A stretch of DNA of 64,000 nucleotides, taken from NCBI GenBank assembly GCA_035501495.1, contig DATJWB010000286.1:68627-132626 (forward strand), in the 5' to 3' direction. A program made the position numbers and the translations under genes. Under the pieces are notes generated by a model, which did no database searches, was not told the origin of the DNA, and saw only the letters and a list, made by a program, of their open reading frames with translations. This DNA is from JAIQFL01 sp035501495. GTDB taxonomy: Bacteria; Acidobacteriota; Terriglobia; Bryobacterales; Bryobacteraceae. Shown here one piece after another: positions 41,845-51,019 of the stretch. The first letter of the stretch is position 1. Every line of letters begins with the position of its first letter.

Positions 41845-42170
41845 CGATTTGAGTTTAAGGGGTTTGGTCGAGGATTATCCAGAAAGCACGGCTCTCATTC
41901 GATCTCAGTCAGTGCTCTGCCTATCCGGCAAACCTGCCGAGTGACCTGACTTACGTCAAGATCCGGGTCTCATGCTTATGGAATCACTGGCCGGCCGCCT
42001 ATTCAAGGTACCAGTCCTGAAGATGGGAAACAGGTTCGGGGAGTAACGGAGATACAGACAATGCGACTGACTACTCTCGGCCGGATCGCTGACGCGGATG
42101 GGCTGCGGAATACAGAACCCCGGAGCCCGCGCGCAGCGACGGGCGGCGCCGTTCGATAATGAAGGACATC
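41845..42170. other. Gene-free divergent region
   Basis: About 325 bases between the dehydrogenase (minus) and the citryl-CoA lyase-like gene (plus). No frame or RNA gene is supported. It should hold both divergent promoters; I see a short TGACTTACGTCA-like partial palindrome near 41946-41957 but no recognised operator. Confidence 0.4.
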
Positions 42171-42935
42171 ATGGAACCCTGGCGCACCGCCATTGCCACG
42201 TCTGACGAGACGCACATCTGGATCCGCGGCTACGATGTCACAGCCCTGATGACGCGCGCCGGATTTACCGATACGATCTTTCTCCTGCATCAGGGAAGGC
42301 TGCCGAGCGCCGGAGAGCGGCGCCTCCTCGACGCGATCCTCGTCGCCGTGGCTGACCATGGAGCCGGCGCGCCATCGTGCGCCACGGCCCGCCTCGCCGC
42401 CTCCGGCAACCGCCAATCGCTCTCCGCCGCCATTGCGGCCGGCATTCTCGCCATCGGCGACGAACACGGCGGCGCGGGTTCCGCCTGCATGGAGTTGATT
42501 GCCCGAGGCCTCGAACGGACGGGGCAGGAAGAAACTTCGGTCCACGACGCGGCAAAGCGCATTGCCGAGGAAGTGAGAGCGGCGAAGAAACGCCTCCCCG
42601 GCATGGGACATCGCAAGCACACCACCGATCCACGCACCGCTGTCCTTTTCGCCATGGCTCGGGAAGCTGGTGTCGCCGCCAAAGGAGTGGCGTTTATGGA
42701 GGCGCTGGAACAGGAAGTGCGCGAACTCATCAGGCCGCTTCCCATCAACATCGACGGCGCATTGGCGGCAGTGCTTTACGATCTCGGATTCCCCCCGCCG
42801 TTTGGGAAGCTGGTCTTCATCATCGGCCGGGTCGCCGGACTGACTGCGGAAGTGGCGGAAGAGTATGCGCGCGAGAAGGCGATGCGCATCCATATTCCGG
42901 TGAACTACGATGGTGCGCCCCCGAGAGAGTTCTAG
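42171..42935 (+). CDS. Citryl-CoA lyase / short citrate-synthase-fold protein
   Basis: A 254-residue protein with only the C-terminal CoA-binding half of citrate synthase, as in citryl-CoA lyase. It keeps the three catalytic segments: GDEHGGAGSACMELIARG (His), LPGMGHRKHTTDPRTAVLF (GxGH His) and INIDGALAAVLYDLG (Asp). Such proteins cleave, or form, a carboxylated CoA ester to acetyl-CoA and an oxo acid. ATG 42171 is preferred over 42159 because AAGGA lies 5 bases upstream. A CaiB-type CoA transferase gene is convergent just downstream, which would supply a CoA ester. The actual substrate (citryl-, citramalyl- or related CoA) is not determinable here. Confidence 0.82.
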   Translation: MEPWRTAIATSDETHIWIRGYDVTALMTRAGFTDTIFLLHQGRLPSAGERRLLDAILVAVADHGAGAPSCATARLAASGNRQSLSAAIAAGILAIGDEHGGAGSACMELIARGLERTGQEETSVHDAAKRIAEEVRAAKKRLPGMGHRKHTTDPRTAVLFAMAREAGVAAKGVAFMEALEQEVRELIRPLPINIDGALAAVLYDLGFPPPFGKLVFIIGRVAGLTAEVAEEYAREKAMRIHIPVNYDGAPPREF

Positions 42936-42992
42936 GCTAGCAGCAACATCCGCGCCGGTTGGCCAGTTACTTTCCCTGAATTGATTTGATGT

Positions 42993-43103
42993 ATGAAGCC
43001 AGGAACTGTGGTTTTATTCATGCCAGGCGCAGTCCTGCTCCTCGGCCTGGCGAGCGGGGCGCCAGCGCACTTTCACGCGATTGTTTCGGTGTCCTCCACG
43101 TAA
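42993..43103 (+). CDS. Possible 36-residue secreted peptide
   Basis: A short frame between two convergent genes encodes MKPGTVVLFMPGAVLLLG followed by a SGAPA-type cleavage-like site and a short His-containing tail. It looks like a complete signal peptide with a roughly 12-residue remainder. There is no ribosome binding site, so it may be a chance frame. Confidence 0.2.
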   Translation: MKPGTVVLFMPGAVLLLGLASGAPAHFHAIVSVSST

Positions 43104-43118
43104 GAATCGCGTTCGCCG

Positions 43119-44336
43119 TTATGGGATGACCTTCAATCTCCGCAGTTCCTCCAACTCCTCGCCGGAGTATCCCCAGCGGGCCAGCACGGCCACGGTGTGT
43201 TGACCGAGCGCGGGAGCGGCGAAAGGTGGCGGCCCCGGAGACGCGCTCAGTTTTACGGGAGGGGCCATGCCACGGTATCGGCCGGCGGTCGGGTGCTGGA
43301 ACGTAGCCACAAGCCCCTCAGCCGCCACCTGCGGGTCGTCGAACATGTCCTCCATAGCACGAACGGCGCCGCACGGCACCCGCTCTCCGAAGCATTCCTC
43401 CCACTCCAGAGCGGAGCGCCCCTGCAGTGCTGCCCGGAGTTTCGGAACGATCTCGCTCGCATGTTGCGCTCGCTTCCGCACGGTGTCGAATCTCGGATCC
43501 TCCGCCAGCTCGGCAAGGCCGGTCAGCTCGCACAGGGCCCGCCAGAAATGCGGCGTGTTGGCGGAAATATAGAGGAAGCCGTCCATGGTCGGATGGATGC
43601 CGGTGACGCCGCCGGAGCGCATATCACGGCCCACCTCCCGCGGCTCTTTCTCCGCCCAGATGAAGCGTGCGGACTGCATGGCGAGGGCAGCCGCCAGGAG
43701 AGATATTCCCACGTATTGGCCCGTGCCAGTGCGTTCCCGGTGGAATAACGCCGCGGTTACACCGTACGCCAGCAGCGAGGCGGCATAGAAATCCACCACC
43801 GACCCGTACACGATTTCCGGATTCCCCGGAGGCCCCTGCAAGGTACAGATGCCGGTGATGCTCTGCAGGACCTGGTCGTACCCGGCCTTCTCGCGCAAGG
43901 GCCCCGACTCGCCATATCCTGAAAGAGCGCAATAGATCAGCCGCGGATTGATCTTTTGGAGGTGCTCGTACGCGATACCGAGGCGGGAGGGTACCGAGGG
44001 TCGGAAGTTGTGCACCAGGACGTCGGCGTTCTCGACCAGCCGATACAGAACCTTCTGTCCCTGCGGTTGTTTCAGGTCGAGCACCAGGCCCAGCTTGCTC
44101 CGGTTCGTCCCCAAAAACGCGCGAGACTCCGGCGCCATGGTCGAAGGATACTGCCGCAACGTGTCGCCGCCGGGCGGCTCGATCTTGAAAACTTCGGCGC
44201 CCAGGTCGGCCAGGAGCGAGCATCCGTATGGCCCCGCGATATAGGCACTCAAGTCCAACACTCGAATGCCGTTTAGCGGGCCTGTAGCTGGTTCGCTCAA
44301 TGCCCTTGAATCGTAGCACGCGAAACCCGTTTTCAC
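43119..44336 (-). CDS. CaiB/BaiF-family (class III) CoA transferase
   Basis: A 405-residue class III CoA transferase that moves CoA between carboxylic acids. It opens PLNGIRVLDLSAYIAGPYGCSLLADLGAEVFKIEPPGGD, the family signature, with SRAFLGTNRSKLGLVLDLK, ENADVLVHNFRPSVPSRLGI and YGSVVDFYAASLLAYGVTAAL, which places the catalytic Asp as usual. The called start is GTG 44336; a TTG at 44300 (LSEPATG) with AAGGGC just upstream is an alternative. It is convergent with the citryl-CoA lyase-like gene and followed upstream by an MFS carrier gene on the same strand, so a CoA-dependent organic-acid pathway is plausible. Confidence 0.9.
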   Translation of the reverse strand: MKTGFACYDSRALSEPATGPLNGIRVLDLSAYIAGPYGCSLLADLGAEVFKIEPPGGDTLRQYPSTMAPESRAFLGTNRSKLGLVLDLKQPQGQKVLYRLVENADVLVHNFRPSVPSRLGIAYEHLQKINPRLIYCALSGYGESGPLREKAGYDQVLQSITGICTLQGPPGNPEIVYGSVVDFYAASLLAYGVTAALFHRERTGTGQYVGISLLAAALAMQSARFIWAEKEPREVGRDMRSGGVTGIHPTMDGFLYISANTPHFWRALCELTGLAELAEDPRFDTVRKRAQHASEIVPKLRAALQGRSALEWEECFGERVPCGAVRAMEDMFDDPQVAAEGLVATFQHPTAGRYRGMAPPVKLSASPGPPPFAAPALGQHTVAVLARWGYSGEELEELRRLKVIP

Positions 44337-44434
44337 CAGTCGCGTTGACCTACATTCCCGTTACGTTACGGCAGTGACCGCGGCGCGGGAAGCGGGCAAA
44401 GTGAGCATTGCTTATGATCTTCTGAGCGGTTCTT

Positions 44435-45769
44435 TCAGGCGCTCTGCCGGCAGCGAGTCTCCCCCGTCAGCACGATCGCGAGAGATGAAACCAGTGCCCA
44501 CACCACGATCGGGATGAACCCGGCCTGGTAGGCTTCGATGCCGTATACGCGGCTGCCGTTCACGGTGGCTCCGGACCAGTTCCGATCCAGCAGCAATCCG
44601 ATCCCGGGCTGCAACAGAACGTTGCCCAACATATTTCCGATGTTGGTGGTGGCCGTGGACGTACCCATATGTTCCGGCGGAACGGACTCCCGGCCGTATG
44701 CGAACGCGATGATGACGCATCCCGTAGCGAGGCTGGTCAGAGCCGCAATGGCCGTGAAGGCAGCCAGCGGCAACCCTGGCGCGTAGAACATTGCGATCCA
44801 GCCGAGCGCGCAAATCAGTGAGCCGGCCAAGTAAGGCGGTTTGCGCCTGCCGATCTTGTCCGAGAGCCCGCCGAAGACGGGGCTCGCCGCTGCCCAGCAG
44901 ACGATCATGATGGAGCAAATGGTCGCCGCCGCCTTGGGATCGAGACCGAATCGCGCTCTCAGGAATGGCGGGCCCCAGAGGCCGGTGAACGTCATGATGG
45001 GTCCCACCATCCCGCCCTGCGCGATCAGGATGAGCCATGTATTCCGGAACGCGAACACGCTGCGCAGGCTTTTGAAGATGCCGGGCAGGGTGGCCTTCTG
45101 CTGTGTGCGGAGTTCCGGCGGCGCGTAGCTCTCCAGGTTTCTCTCACCGGGATCATCCCGGACTACGACCCACGCCAGGATGCCGAGGCCGAAGATCATC
45201 GCCGCGGAGCCTATGGCCGTTCCGCGCCAGCCAAAGTATTCGACCGCCAACCGAAGAGGCACTTGGGCGAAGAGCGCGCCCAGATTGCCGAAAAGCAATC
45301 CAAGCCCCGAGACCATGCCGAAGCTGTTCTTGGGAAACCAATGGGCTGCCAACCGGAGGATCACCAGCCAGCCAACCGCGGTCGATCCGCCGATAATCGC
45401 GCGCCCGGCGCAGGCGATCGCGATGTGATCGGTGCTCCCGAAGAGGAACTGGCCGCCCGCAGCAAGCAGAGCGCCGATGACCAGCAGCTTTCGCGGGCCC
45501 CACGAGCTGGTGAGTGTGCCGACCGGGATCTGCATCGCCACATAGAAGTAAAAATAGAACGCCGACAGGTTGCCCAGACTGGCGGCTCCGATGTGGAAGT
45601 CCCGCATCAACTCCGCCGTCATCACGGCAGGTGCGGCGCGCAAAAAGAATACGGCCAGATAGAAACCTGCTCCGGTGCCCCAGATCGACCACGCCAGCCA
45701 CGCGGGAGGAAATGATAGGGTGGCTGTGCTGCGTGCCTTGGCTGCCGCTTCAATCGACATGGAGTTCAT
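44435..45769 (-). CDS. Major facilitator superfamily transporter
   Basis: A 444-residue MFS carrier with 12 predicted helices. It has the loop 2-3 signature variant IPVGTLTSSWGPRKLLVIGALL, the helix-4 Arg region GRAIIGGSTAVGWLVILRLAAHWFP, a repeat motif FGGLSDKIGRRKPPYLAG in the second half, and two six-helix bundles separated by a charged loop (DDPGERNLESYAPPELRTQQK). It resembles organic-acid/hexuronate carriers in layout. Located 98 bases upstream of the CoA transferase gene on the same strand, it may import the acid that enzyme activates, but that is inference. Confidence 0.88.
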   Translation of the reverse strand: MNSMSIEAAAKARSTATLSFPPAWLAWSIWGTGAGFYLAVFFLRAAPAVMTAELMRDFHIGAASLGNLSAFYFYFYVAMQIPVGTLTSSWGPRKLLVIGALLAAGGQFLFGSTDHIAIACAGRAIIGGSTAVGWLVILRLAAHWFPKNSFGMVSGLGLLFGNLGALFAQVPLRLAVEYFGWRGTAIGSAAMIFGLGILAWVVVRDDPGERNLESYAPPELRTQQKATLPGIFKSLRSVFAFRNTWLILIAQGGMVGPIMTFTGLWGPPFLRARFGLDPKAAATICSIMIVCWAAASPVFGGLSDKIGRRKPPYLAGSLICALGWIAMFYAPGLPLAAFTAIAALTSLATGCVIIAFAYGRESVPPEHMGTSTATTNIGNMLGNVLLQPGIGLLLDRNWSGATVNGSRVYGIEAYQAGFIPIVVWALVSSLAIVLTGETRCRQSA

Positions 45770-45911
45770 TCCCCTCGGGCGGATCTCTTCAGCTTCCCAT
45801 TATCGCCGCGATTGTGAGATAACCCCGGCGATTGCAGCCGGCTTTACGGTAGTGTCACGGTTACGCTGGTCTTCAGAATTGCCACGGAGGCCTGAGCACC
45901 ACGAATGCCCC

Positions 45912-46574
45912 CTAATCGGCTGAGGAACCGCGGCCGCGCCGAAGCCAGATTTCGTAACCGGCGCGGACCGAACCTACCCAAATGGCCGCTGTGGCGTAGC
46001 CTGCCAATACGTCCGTGGGATAGTGGACGCCCAGGTACACACGCGAGAATCCGATGGCCAACGCAAGCAGCGATGCGCCTGCCCAGATCGCGATCCTTGC
46101 GGCGCGCGAAGCCATGCGCACGGTAAGGAGGGCGGCGAGCACTCCATAAAAACACGCGGACATCACGGAATGGCCGCTGGGAAAGCTGTACGTCGATGGT
46201 TCGGCCAGGCCGAAGAACGCTTCGGGGCGCGGGCGGCGGAATACCAGTTTCATTGTCTCCGAAAATGCCTCGGCGCCCAGGCATGCCACGATTAAGATCA
46301 CGGCCGCTCGCCGCCGCCCGAGCACCAGGAGCCGCCACACGATCGCGGCACCAAACGTGATCAGCACGAGCGGCGACCCGAGTTGGGTAAGGCCGCGCAT
46401 CGTCATCGTGAGCGGCGCGGATGCCCAACCGTGGATGGTTCCACGCACGGCATGATCGAAGCGCACGCTCTCGCCCTCCAGGACGTAACGCGTTAGCCAG
46501 GCAAAGAAAAGCAGGGCGGCGGCAGACCCCAGAAATCCGGAGATCAGCGCGCGGTCCTGCTTTTCCACGGTCAA
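45912..46574 (-). CDS. PAP2-family membrane phosphatase
   Basis: A 220-residue integral-membrane acid phosphatase with the three PAP2 motifs: KLVFRRPRP (KxxxxxxRP), YSFPSGHS (PSGH) and SRVYLGVHYPTD (SRxxxxxHxxxD). Five or six transmembrane helices surround them. Family members dephosphorylate phosphatidate, undecaprenyl pyrophosphate or similar lipids. The active site is complete. The start overlaps the stop of the upstream secreted-protein gene by ATGA, implying coupled translation. Confidence 0.9.
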   Translation of the reverse strand: MTVEKQDRALISGFLGSAAALLFFAWLTRYVLEGESVRFDHAVRGTIHGWASAPLTMTMRGLTQLGSPLVLITFGAAIVWRLLVLGRRRAAVILIVACLGAEAFSETMKLVFRRPRPEAFFGLAEPSTYSFPSGHSVMSACFYGVLAALLTVRMASRAARIAIWAGASLLALAIGFSRVYLGVHYPTDVLAGYATAAIWVGSVRAGYEIWLRRGRGSSAD

Positions 46575-47620
46575 TTGGAAGGTGCCTCGACCTTACCGAT
46601 CCAGATGGTATTCACGCCGGGGCCTCCGCCGGTCGCCGTTGTGACATCGGTAATGAACAGCGACTTCAGTTGGCCAGGATCCATCTTACCTGTACCTTCG
46701 AAATCGCCCCATTTCAAGCTCACGTGGAACACCTCGCGCTTCCCCGGCGGATAGATCATCATGTTGTAGCGCTCGCCACGCTTCGATTCGAGTGCGACGA
46801 TGAGCGTTGACTCCTGCTCGGAAGCGACATCGAAGGCCAGTCGGGTTGCCTTGGACAGATCGAGATTCGACAGTTGCCGCACCAGCAGCCCGAACTGCCC
46901 TTCCGTTTGCTGGTATTTCGCTTCGAGAGCGCGCATGCCCAGAGGATTGCCCGCAGTGCTCAACTTCAGATTTATGCCTCCGAGAGTGATCCATCTCAGG
47001 AACCCGCGGTCGAAAGCGTCGATCACGCCGGGGCCGGCGCGTCCGCCGGGAGTGCTCCGCAATTCGAAGCTCTCGATCTCGATGGTGTGCGTTCCTGACG
47101 GGCGATTGATGATTACCGGAAAGTCGGGATTATTCGGCAGCGAGGAGATAAAGGCGGCGAGATCGAGGATACCTACGCCGGTGAGAGAGTCGGTATCCAG
47201 CTTTCCGTCGGGATCCACGGGGTCTCCCGGGCCATCGGAGGCAATGAAGTCCGCGGTAGTGAGTTCAATCTCCTGCCAGGTGTTGGCCGGCGACCAGAAG
47301 GATGCCAGGTAGCGGCCGCCCGGCTCCTTCTCGCTGAGAAGCACTCCCAACGCCGTGTCGTAATCGCTCCGGATGCGGAAACGCATACGTTCAAAGCGGG
47401 GAAAGGCCGGTGTCGCGGGCATGACGGCAGCAGCAAACTGTTTGGGGCGCGGTTCGTAGGTTAGCGAAAGGGCGTGGTTCGCCTCGCGAAGGGTGGCTCC
47501 CGTTCCCATGGCGAACCAGCTTCCGGTGTCGTTTTCGAATGTCTGGCGAAGCAGAACATCCGAGGATGGCTGAGCGATAGCAGCAAGGGCGCTCCCTACG
47601 AGCGCGGCAAGCAAGCGCAT
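46571..47620 (-). CDS. Secreted beta-rich protein (carbohydrate-binding-module-like), unknown function
   Basis: A 349-residue protein with a signal peptide (MRLLAALVGSALAAIAQ). Two halves each look like a jelly-roll: LRQTFENDTGSWFAMGTGATLREANHALSLTYE with FERMRFRIRSDYDTALGVLLSEKEPGGRY and the TWQEIELTTADF edge, and IDAFDRGFLRWITLGGINLKLS with LSKATRLAFDVASEQESTLIVALESKRGERY. This pattern ('FE.. W...', 'L.F.v.s....l.v.l.e..G..Y') is that of complex-I-intermediate-associated (CIA30)/CBM-type modules. No catalytic residues are evident. It is coupled by ATGA to the PAP2 phosphatase gene and lies downstream of the amidase-family gene. Confidence 0.68.
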   Translation of the reverse strand: MRLLAALVGSALAAIAQPSSDVLLRQTFENDTGSWFAMGTGATLREANHALSLTYEPRPKQFAAAVMPATPAFPRFERMRFRIRSDYDTALGVLLSEKEPGGRYLASFWSPANTWQEIELTTADFIASDGPGDPVDPDGKLDTDSLTGVGILDLAAFISSLPNNPDFPVIINRPSGTHTIEIESFELRSTPGGRAGPGVIDAFDRGFLRWITLGGINLKLSTAGNPLGMRALEAKYQQTEGQFGLLVRQLSNLDLSKATRLAFDVASEQESTLIVALESKRGERYNMMIYPPGKREVFHVSLKWGDFEGTGKMDPGQLKSLFITDVTTATGGGPGVNTIWIGKVEAPSN

Positions 47621-47689
47621 ATGGACCTCTCTTGCCAGGTAATACGCAAGGTCTGGTTTGAGGTTATCAGGGAACGATGCACTGCTTTG

Positions 47690-49321
47690 CTACCCGCCGG
47701 TCTGCTCGGAGGCCGCTTTCGATAGCGTCGGTACTTTGGTATCTGGCTGCAGTGGCGGGAGGCGCTTGTGCCATTCGGTGGCCTCCTGATAGGCATATGC
47801 CAATGCGAGCACGCTGATTTCGCCGAAGTGCGGACCCGCGATCTGCAGACCGATCGGCATTCCGTCTTTGGAAAAGCCGCAAGGTACCGTGATCGCCGGC
47901 AGACCGTAGCCATTGAACGGGCGAGTATTCTCCTCGAGATCGAGTGGCGTGCGCGGCCTCGCGGAATTGCCGCCTCCACTCTCTCCGCCGCCACGCGCTG
48001 CGCCTCCGCCGTCTGTTCCGCCGCCGCCACGTCCTGCGCCGCGCCCACCGCCCCCAGCGCCGCCCGCCGAGACCAGTTCCTCCTCGATGGTCGGAGGTGC
48101 ATGACGCGCCGCGGGAGCCAGCAGCAGGTCCACACTCTGCTTCCGGAAAACGTCCTCGTCTACCGTGCGGCGCACCATTTCCAGACCGCGCCATCCGCGG
48201 ATGTAGTCGGTGGCGCGTGTGGCGTCCTGCGTGGCAGGAAAGACGCGCGCGGTGCTGGGCTCGTAGCCGCCGCCGTTCACTCCGCGCACGTTTTCGTGGT
48301 ACGCCGCGACCTCCGCGCTGACTCCTGCATGCAGCAGCGACGGCAGACCGACCTCGTGTGATCCCTTGGTCATCCGATTCAATACGGCTAGGGCCTCGTC
48401 GATGGCTTTTGACACGTCGTCATCGAGATGGTCGTAGAACTGCGCGGGAATGCCAAGCCGGAACTGCGAAACGGGCGCACCCATCGCGGTGGAGTAATCG
48501 GGCACCGTCTGGTCGGCGCAGTCGATATCCAGGTGATCGTAGCCGGCGATCTGCTGCAAGAGCAAAGCGGCATCCTCGACTGTACGGGCGATGGGGCCGC
48601 AATGATCAAGCGACCAGGCGAACGGGATGATGCCGCGCATGCTGACACGGCCAAACGTCGGCTTCAGGCCAACCACGCCACAGTAGGAGGACGGCGTGCG
48701 GACCGCCCCGCCGGCATCGGTTCCGAGGGCCGCGAAGCAATTGCCCATGGCGGCCGCCGCTGCCGACCCGCCGGAGGCGCCGCCCGCCACTCGCTCCAGG
48801 TTCCACGGATTTCGCACGGGGCCCCAGTAACTGACGGCGGATGTGGCGCCGGCGTCGAACTCATGCATGTTGCACTTCCCGATCAGGACCGCGCCTGCCG
48901 CTTTGAGCCGCCGCACGACTTCGGCGTCTTCGGATGGGAAGCGATACTCGTACACGGCGCTGGCTGCGGTGGTTCGCGTTCCGGCAGTGTCGATACTGTC
49001 CTTCAGGCCGATCGGAATCCCGTGCAACGGACTGCGGAAGCGTCCGGCTGCCTGCTCCTCGCCAAGCGATTTCGCCTGCGACAGGGCCTTGTCGCGCATC
49101 ACGGTGATCCAGGCGTTGATCTTCGGGTTGTAAGTCTTGATGCGGTCAAGGCAGGCTTCGGTGAGCTGCAGCGGAGTGACCTTGCGAGCGCGAATCTGCT
49201 CGGAAGCCTGCTTCAGCGTCAGCACGGCCAGGTCGGCGGCGCCTTCGGCACGGCAGAACCGCGCCGCGGCGAATGCGCCGAGGCTCGCGGCCAGGAAGCC
49301 CCGCCGGGAAGTGTTTGGCAT
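47690..49321 (-). CDS. Amidase-signature-family protein lacking both catalytic serines
   Basis: A 543-residue protein with an RR leader (NTSRRGFLAASLGAFAAARF), so probably exported, and a full amidase-signature fold: HGIPIGLKDSIDTAG with the catalytic Lys (K107), VAGGASGGSAAAA, and LGTDAGGAVRTPSSYCGVVGLKPTFG. In active members these read GGSSGGS and GTD.GGS. Here the cis-Ser position is Ala182 and the nucleophile position is Ala206; both codons are clear (GCC and GCG). The enzyme is therefore probably inactive as an amidase or uses other chemistry. A Gly/Arg-rich insertion of about 45 residues (near residues 410-455) is also unusual. The rest of the frame is intact, which argues against simple decay. 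Confidence 0.88.
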   Translation of the reverse strand: MPNTSRRGFLAASLGAFAAARFCRAEGAADLAVLTLKQASEQIRARKVTPLQLTEACLDRIKTYNPKINAWITVMRDKALSQAKSLGEEQAAGRFRSPLHGIPIGLKDSIDTAGTRTTAASAVYEYRFPSEDAEVVRRLKAAGAVLIGKCNMHEFDAGATSAVSYWGPVRNPWNLERVAGGASGGSAAAAAMGNCFAALGTDAGGAVRTPSSYCGVVGLKPTFGRVSMRGIIPFAWSLDHCGPIARTVEDAALLLQQIAGYDHLDIDCADQTVPDYSTAMGAPVSQFRLGIPAQFYDHLDDDVSKAIDEALAVLNRMTKGSHEVGLPSLLHAGVSAEVAAYHENVRGVNGGGYEPSTARVFPATQDATRATDYIRGWRGLEMVRRTVDEDVFRKQSVDLLLAPAARHAPPTIEEELVSAGGAGGGGRGAGRGGGGTDGGGAARGGGESGGGNSARPRTPLDLEENTRPFNGYGLPAITVPCGFSKDGMPIGLQIAGPHFGEISVLALAYAYQEATEWHKRLPPLQPDTKVPTLSKAASEQTGG

Positions 49322-49362
49322 GTGCCGGTTTTACCCCGGCCTGCCGCGTATTGTCAACGTGC

Positions 49363-49903
49363 TTAGCCTTCGGCCCGTTCGTCCATGAGTTGGCGAAACC
49401 GTGCCTCGCTGTCGAAGGGGACCGAGCCCGACGGCAGATCGAGCGTGGTGAACCGTGACTGGAGCAGAGAACCGTCTTCAAACCGAAAGGCAAGGTATTC
49501 TTCGAGATCGAGAAGGATAACATGAAGAACCCCGATCCGCTTGTAGGCCTGGAATCGCTGCAATTGCTCGGATGTCTTGTCGTCTGGCGACAGGATCCTG
49601 ATCACGAAGGGGCCGAAGTCACGATCTTTCCAGCGGGCAAAGGCAATGGGCAGAGGATGACGTCGGGGACGCGGTGTCGGCGCGTTCCACAATCTGTGTA
49701 CGAGCCTCGGAGATAACAGCAAATCGAAACTGCTGTCGGAAAAGGCGGAAGTGGGAACCCAGAATCATCTGCAACAGGCCGTGAGCAATGGTCGGCATTC
49801 CACGCTCCACGAGGAAACCATCCACGTATTCCATTTCCGGACGGTAGCTGGATTCCGGGTACTCGTCCACCGGAACGAGAGGTACGATCGGCGAGACAGC
49901 CAT
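49363..49903 (-). pseudogene. Frameshifted Uma2-family gene
   Basis: Three reading frames together make one Uma2 protein. The N-terminal part from ATG 49903 reads MAVSPIVPLVPVDEYPESSYRPEMEYVDG to SEARTQI. The middle part is in another frame (RVPDVILCPLPLPAGKI, about 49650-49673). The C-terminal part, in the third frame, reads VIRILSPDDKTSEQLQRFQAYKRIGV to the stop at 49363. Two single-base-type shifts, near 49680 and 49610, are needed. Each segment lines up with family blocks, so this is either a recent pseudogene or two sequencing errors. Confidence 0.8.
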
Positions 49904-49913
49904 CGCTTCCAGG

Positions 49914-51002
49914 TTACTCCTTGCCTGCTTTCTCGAACAGATAATGGGAGACGATCCACTCCTGCCCATCACGGAATCCCCACAACTCGGCGCAGGCCAT
50001 CAAAAACACCCGCCACCGGACGAGCCAGCGAAGCGCTTCGCCTGCCGGATACGCCTTGGCGAAGATCGCCTGCACCTCCGCGCGTCGACCGTCCAATTCA
50101 CGCAGCCACGCTTCGGCGGTGCGCTGGTAGTGCGTGCCGTCCAACACCCAGTGGTCGCGGATGCGGAAATGATCCTGAAAGTAGAGCAGCAGGTCGTCGC
50201 TCGGCATCAGGCCGCCCGTGAAGAACTGTTTCGCCATCCAGTCGGAGGCATCGCGCACCTCGAAGGGATACGCAAACCGGTGGTGCGCGAAGACGTGCAC
50301 GAACAGCATCCCGCCCGGCCGTGTCCAGGAAGACACCTTCTCCAGCAGCCTGGCGTAGTTGCGCATGTGTTCGAACATCTCCACCGAGACAACGCGGTCA
50401 AATCGGCGCCCCGTCTCGAAGGTATTGACATCCGCGGTCACAATTTCCAGATTGCGCACGCCGCGTCGCGCCTTTTCGCCGTCGATGAAGGCCTTCTGGG
50501 TACGGGAGTTCGAGACGCCGAGAATGCGGCTGCCCGGGAAGCGTTCCGCGGCAAAGAGCGAGAAGGAGCCCCAACCGCAGCCCAACTCCAGGATGTCCTG
50601 CCCGTCCCCGATCCGGGCGCGCTCCGCCGTCAGACCGAGCATCGCCTCTTCCGCTTGCGCAAGCGTCGCGACACCTTGGGGCCAAAAGCAGGAGCTGTAT
50701 TTCAGCCGCGGTCCCAGAATGCACTGGAAGAACTCCGCGGGCACCTCGTAATGCTGCTGATTGGCGGCGCCGGTTTCGATGGCAATGGGGCTGGACCGCA
50801 GCCGCTCCACAAATGCGGCCATGCGGGCGGCCTGCGATTCCACGCCGCCGCGGCTCTCTTCGCGTAATCGCTCCCGCAGCAGGCGCCGGATGCCGAGACG
50901 GATGAGCCCGTCGGGAACGAGATCCTTTTCCAGCAGGCCGTTGTACCACGTTGGTGGCGCATCGACGCCGGGTTTGAGCTGCTCCAGAGTCTGGGTGGAC
51001 AC
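49914..51002 (-). CDS. Cyclopropane-fatty-acid-synthase-like SAM methyltransferase (first copy)
   Basis: A 362-residue SAM-dependent methyltransferase of the CFA synthase family. It has QHYEVPAEFFQCILGPRLKYSSCFW (substrate entrance), ILELGCGWGSFSLFAAERFPGSRILGVSNS (SAM motif I), VVSVEMFEHMRNYARLLEKV, and the C-terminal helical region. In true CFA synthases the motif is typically followed by a bicarbonate-binding Cys/Glu/His set; EMFEHM is kept but the protein is a distant member. The GTG start at 51002 has AGGAG upstream; a longer frame to 51266 runs through the DUF1295 gene. It is last in a four-gene minus-strand unit DUF1475-DUF2062-DUF1295-methyltransferase. Confidence 0.9.
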   Translation of the reverse strand: MSTQTLEQLKPGVDAPPTWYNGLLEKDLVPDGLIRLGIRRLLRERLREESRGGVESQAARMAAFVERLRSSPIAIETGAANQQHYEVPAEFFQCILGPRLKYSSCFWPQGVATLAQAEEAMLGLTAERARIGDGQDILELGCGWGSFSLFAAERFPGSRILGVSNSRTQKAFIDGEKARRGVRNLEIVTADVNTFETGRRFDRVVSVEMFEHMRNYARLLEKVSSWTRPGGMLFVHVFAHHRFAYPFEVRDASDWMAKQFFTGGLMPSDDLLLYFQDHFRIRDHWVLDGTHYQRTAEAWLRELDGRRAEVQAIFAKAYPAGEALRWLVRWRVFLMACAELWGFRDGQEWIVSHYLFEKAGKE

Positions 51003-51019
51003 GATATTCTCCTGGATAA

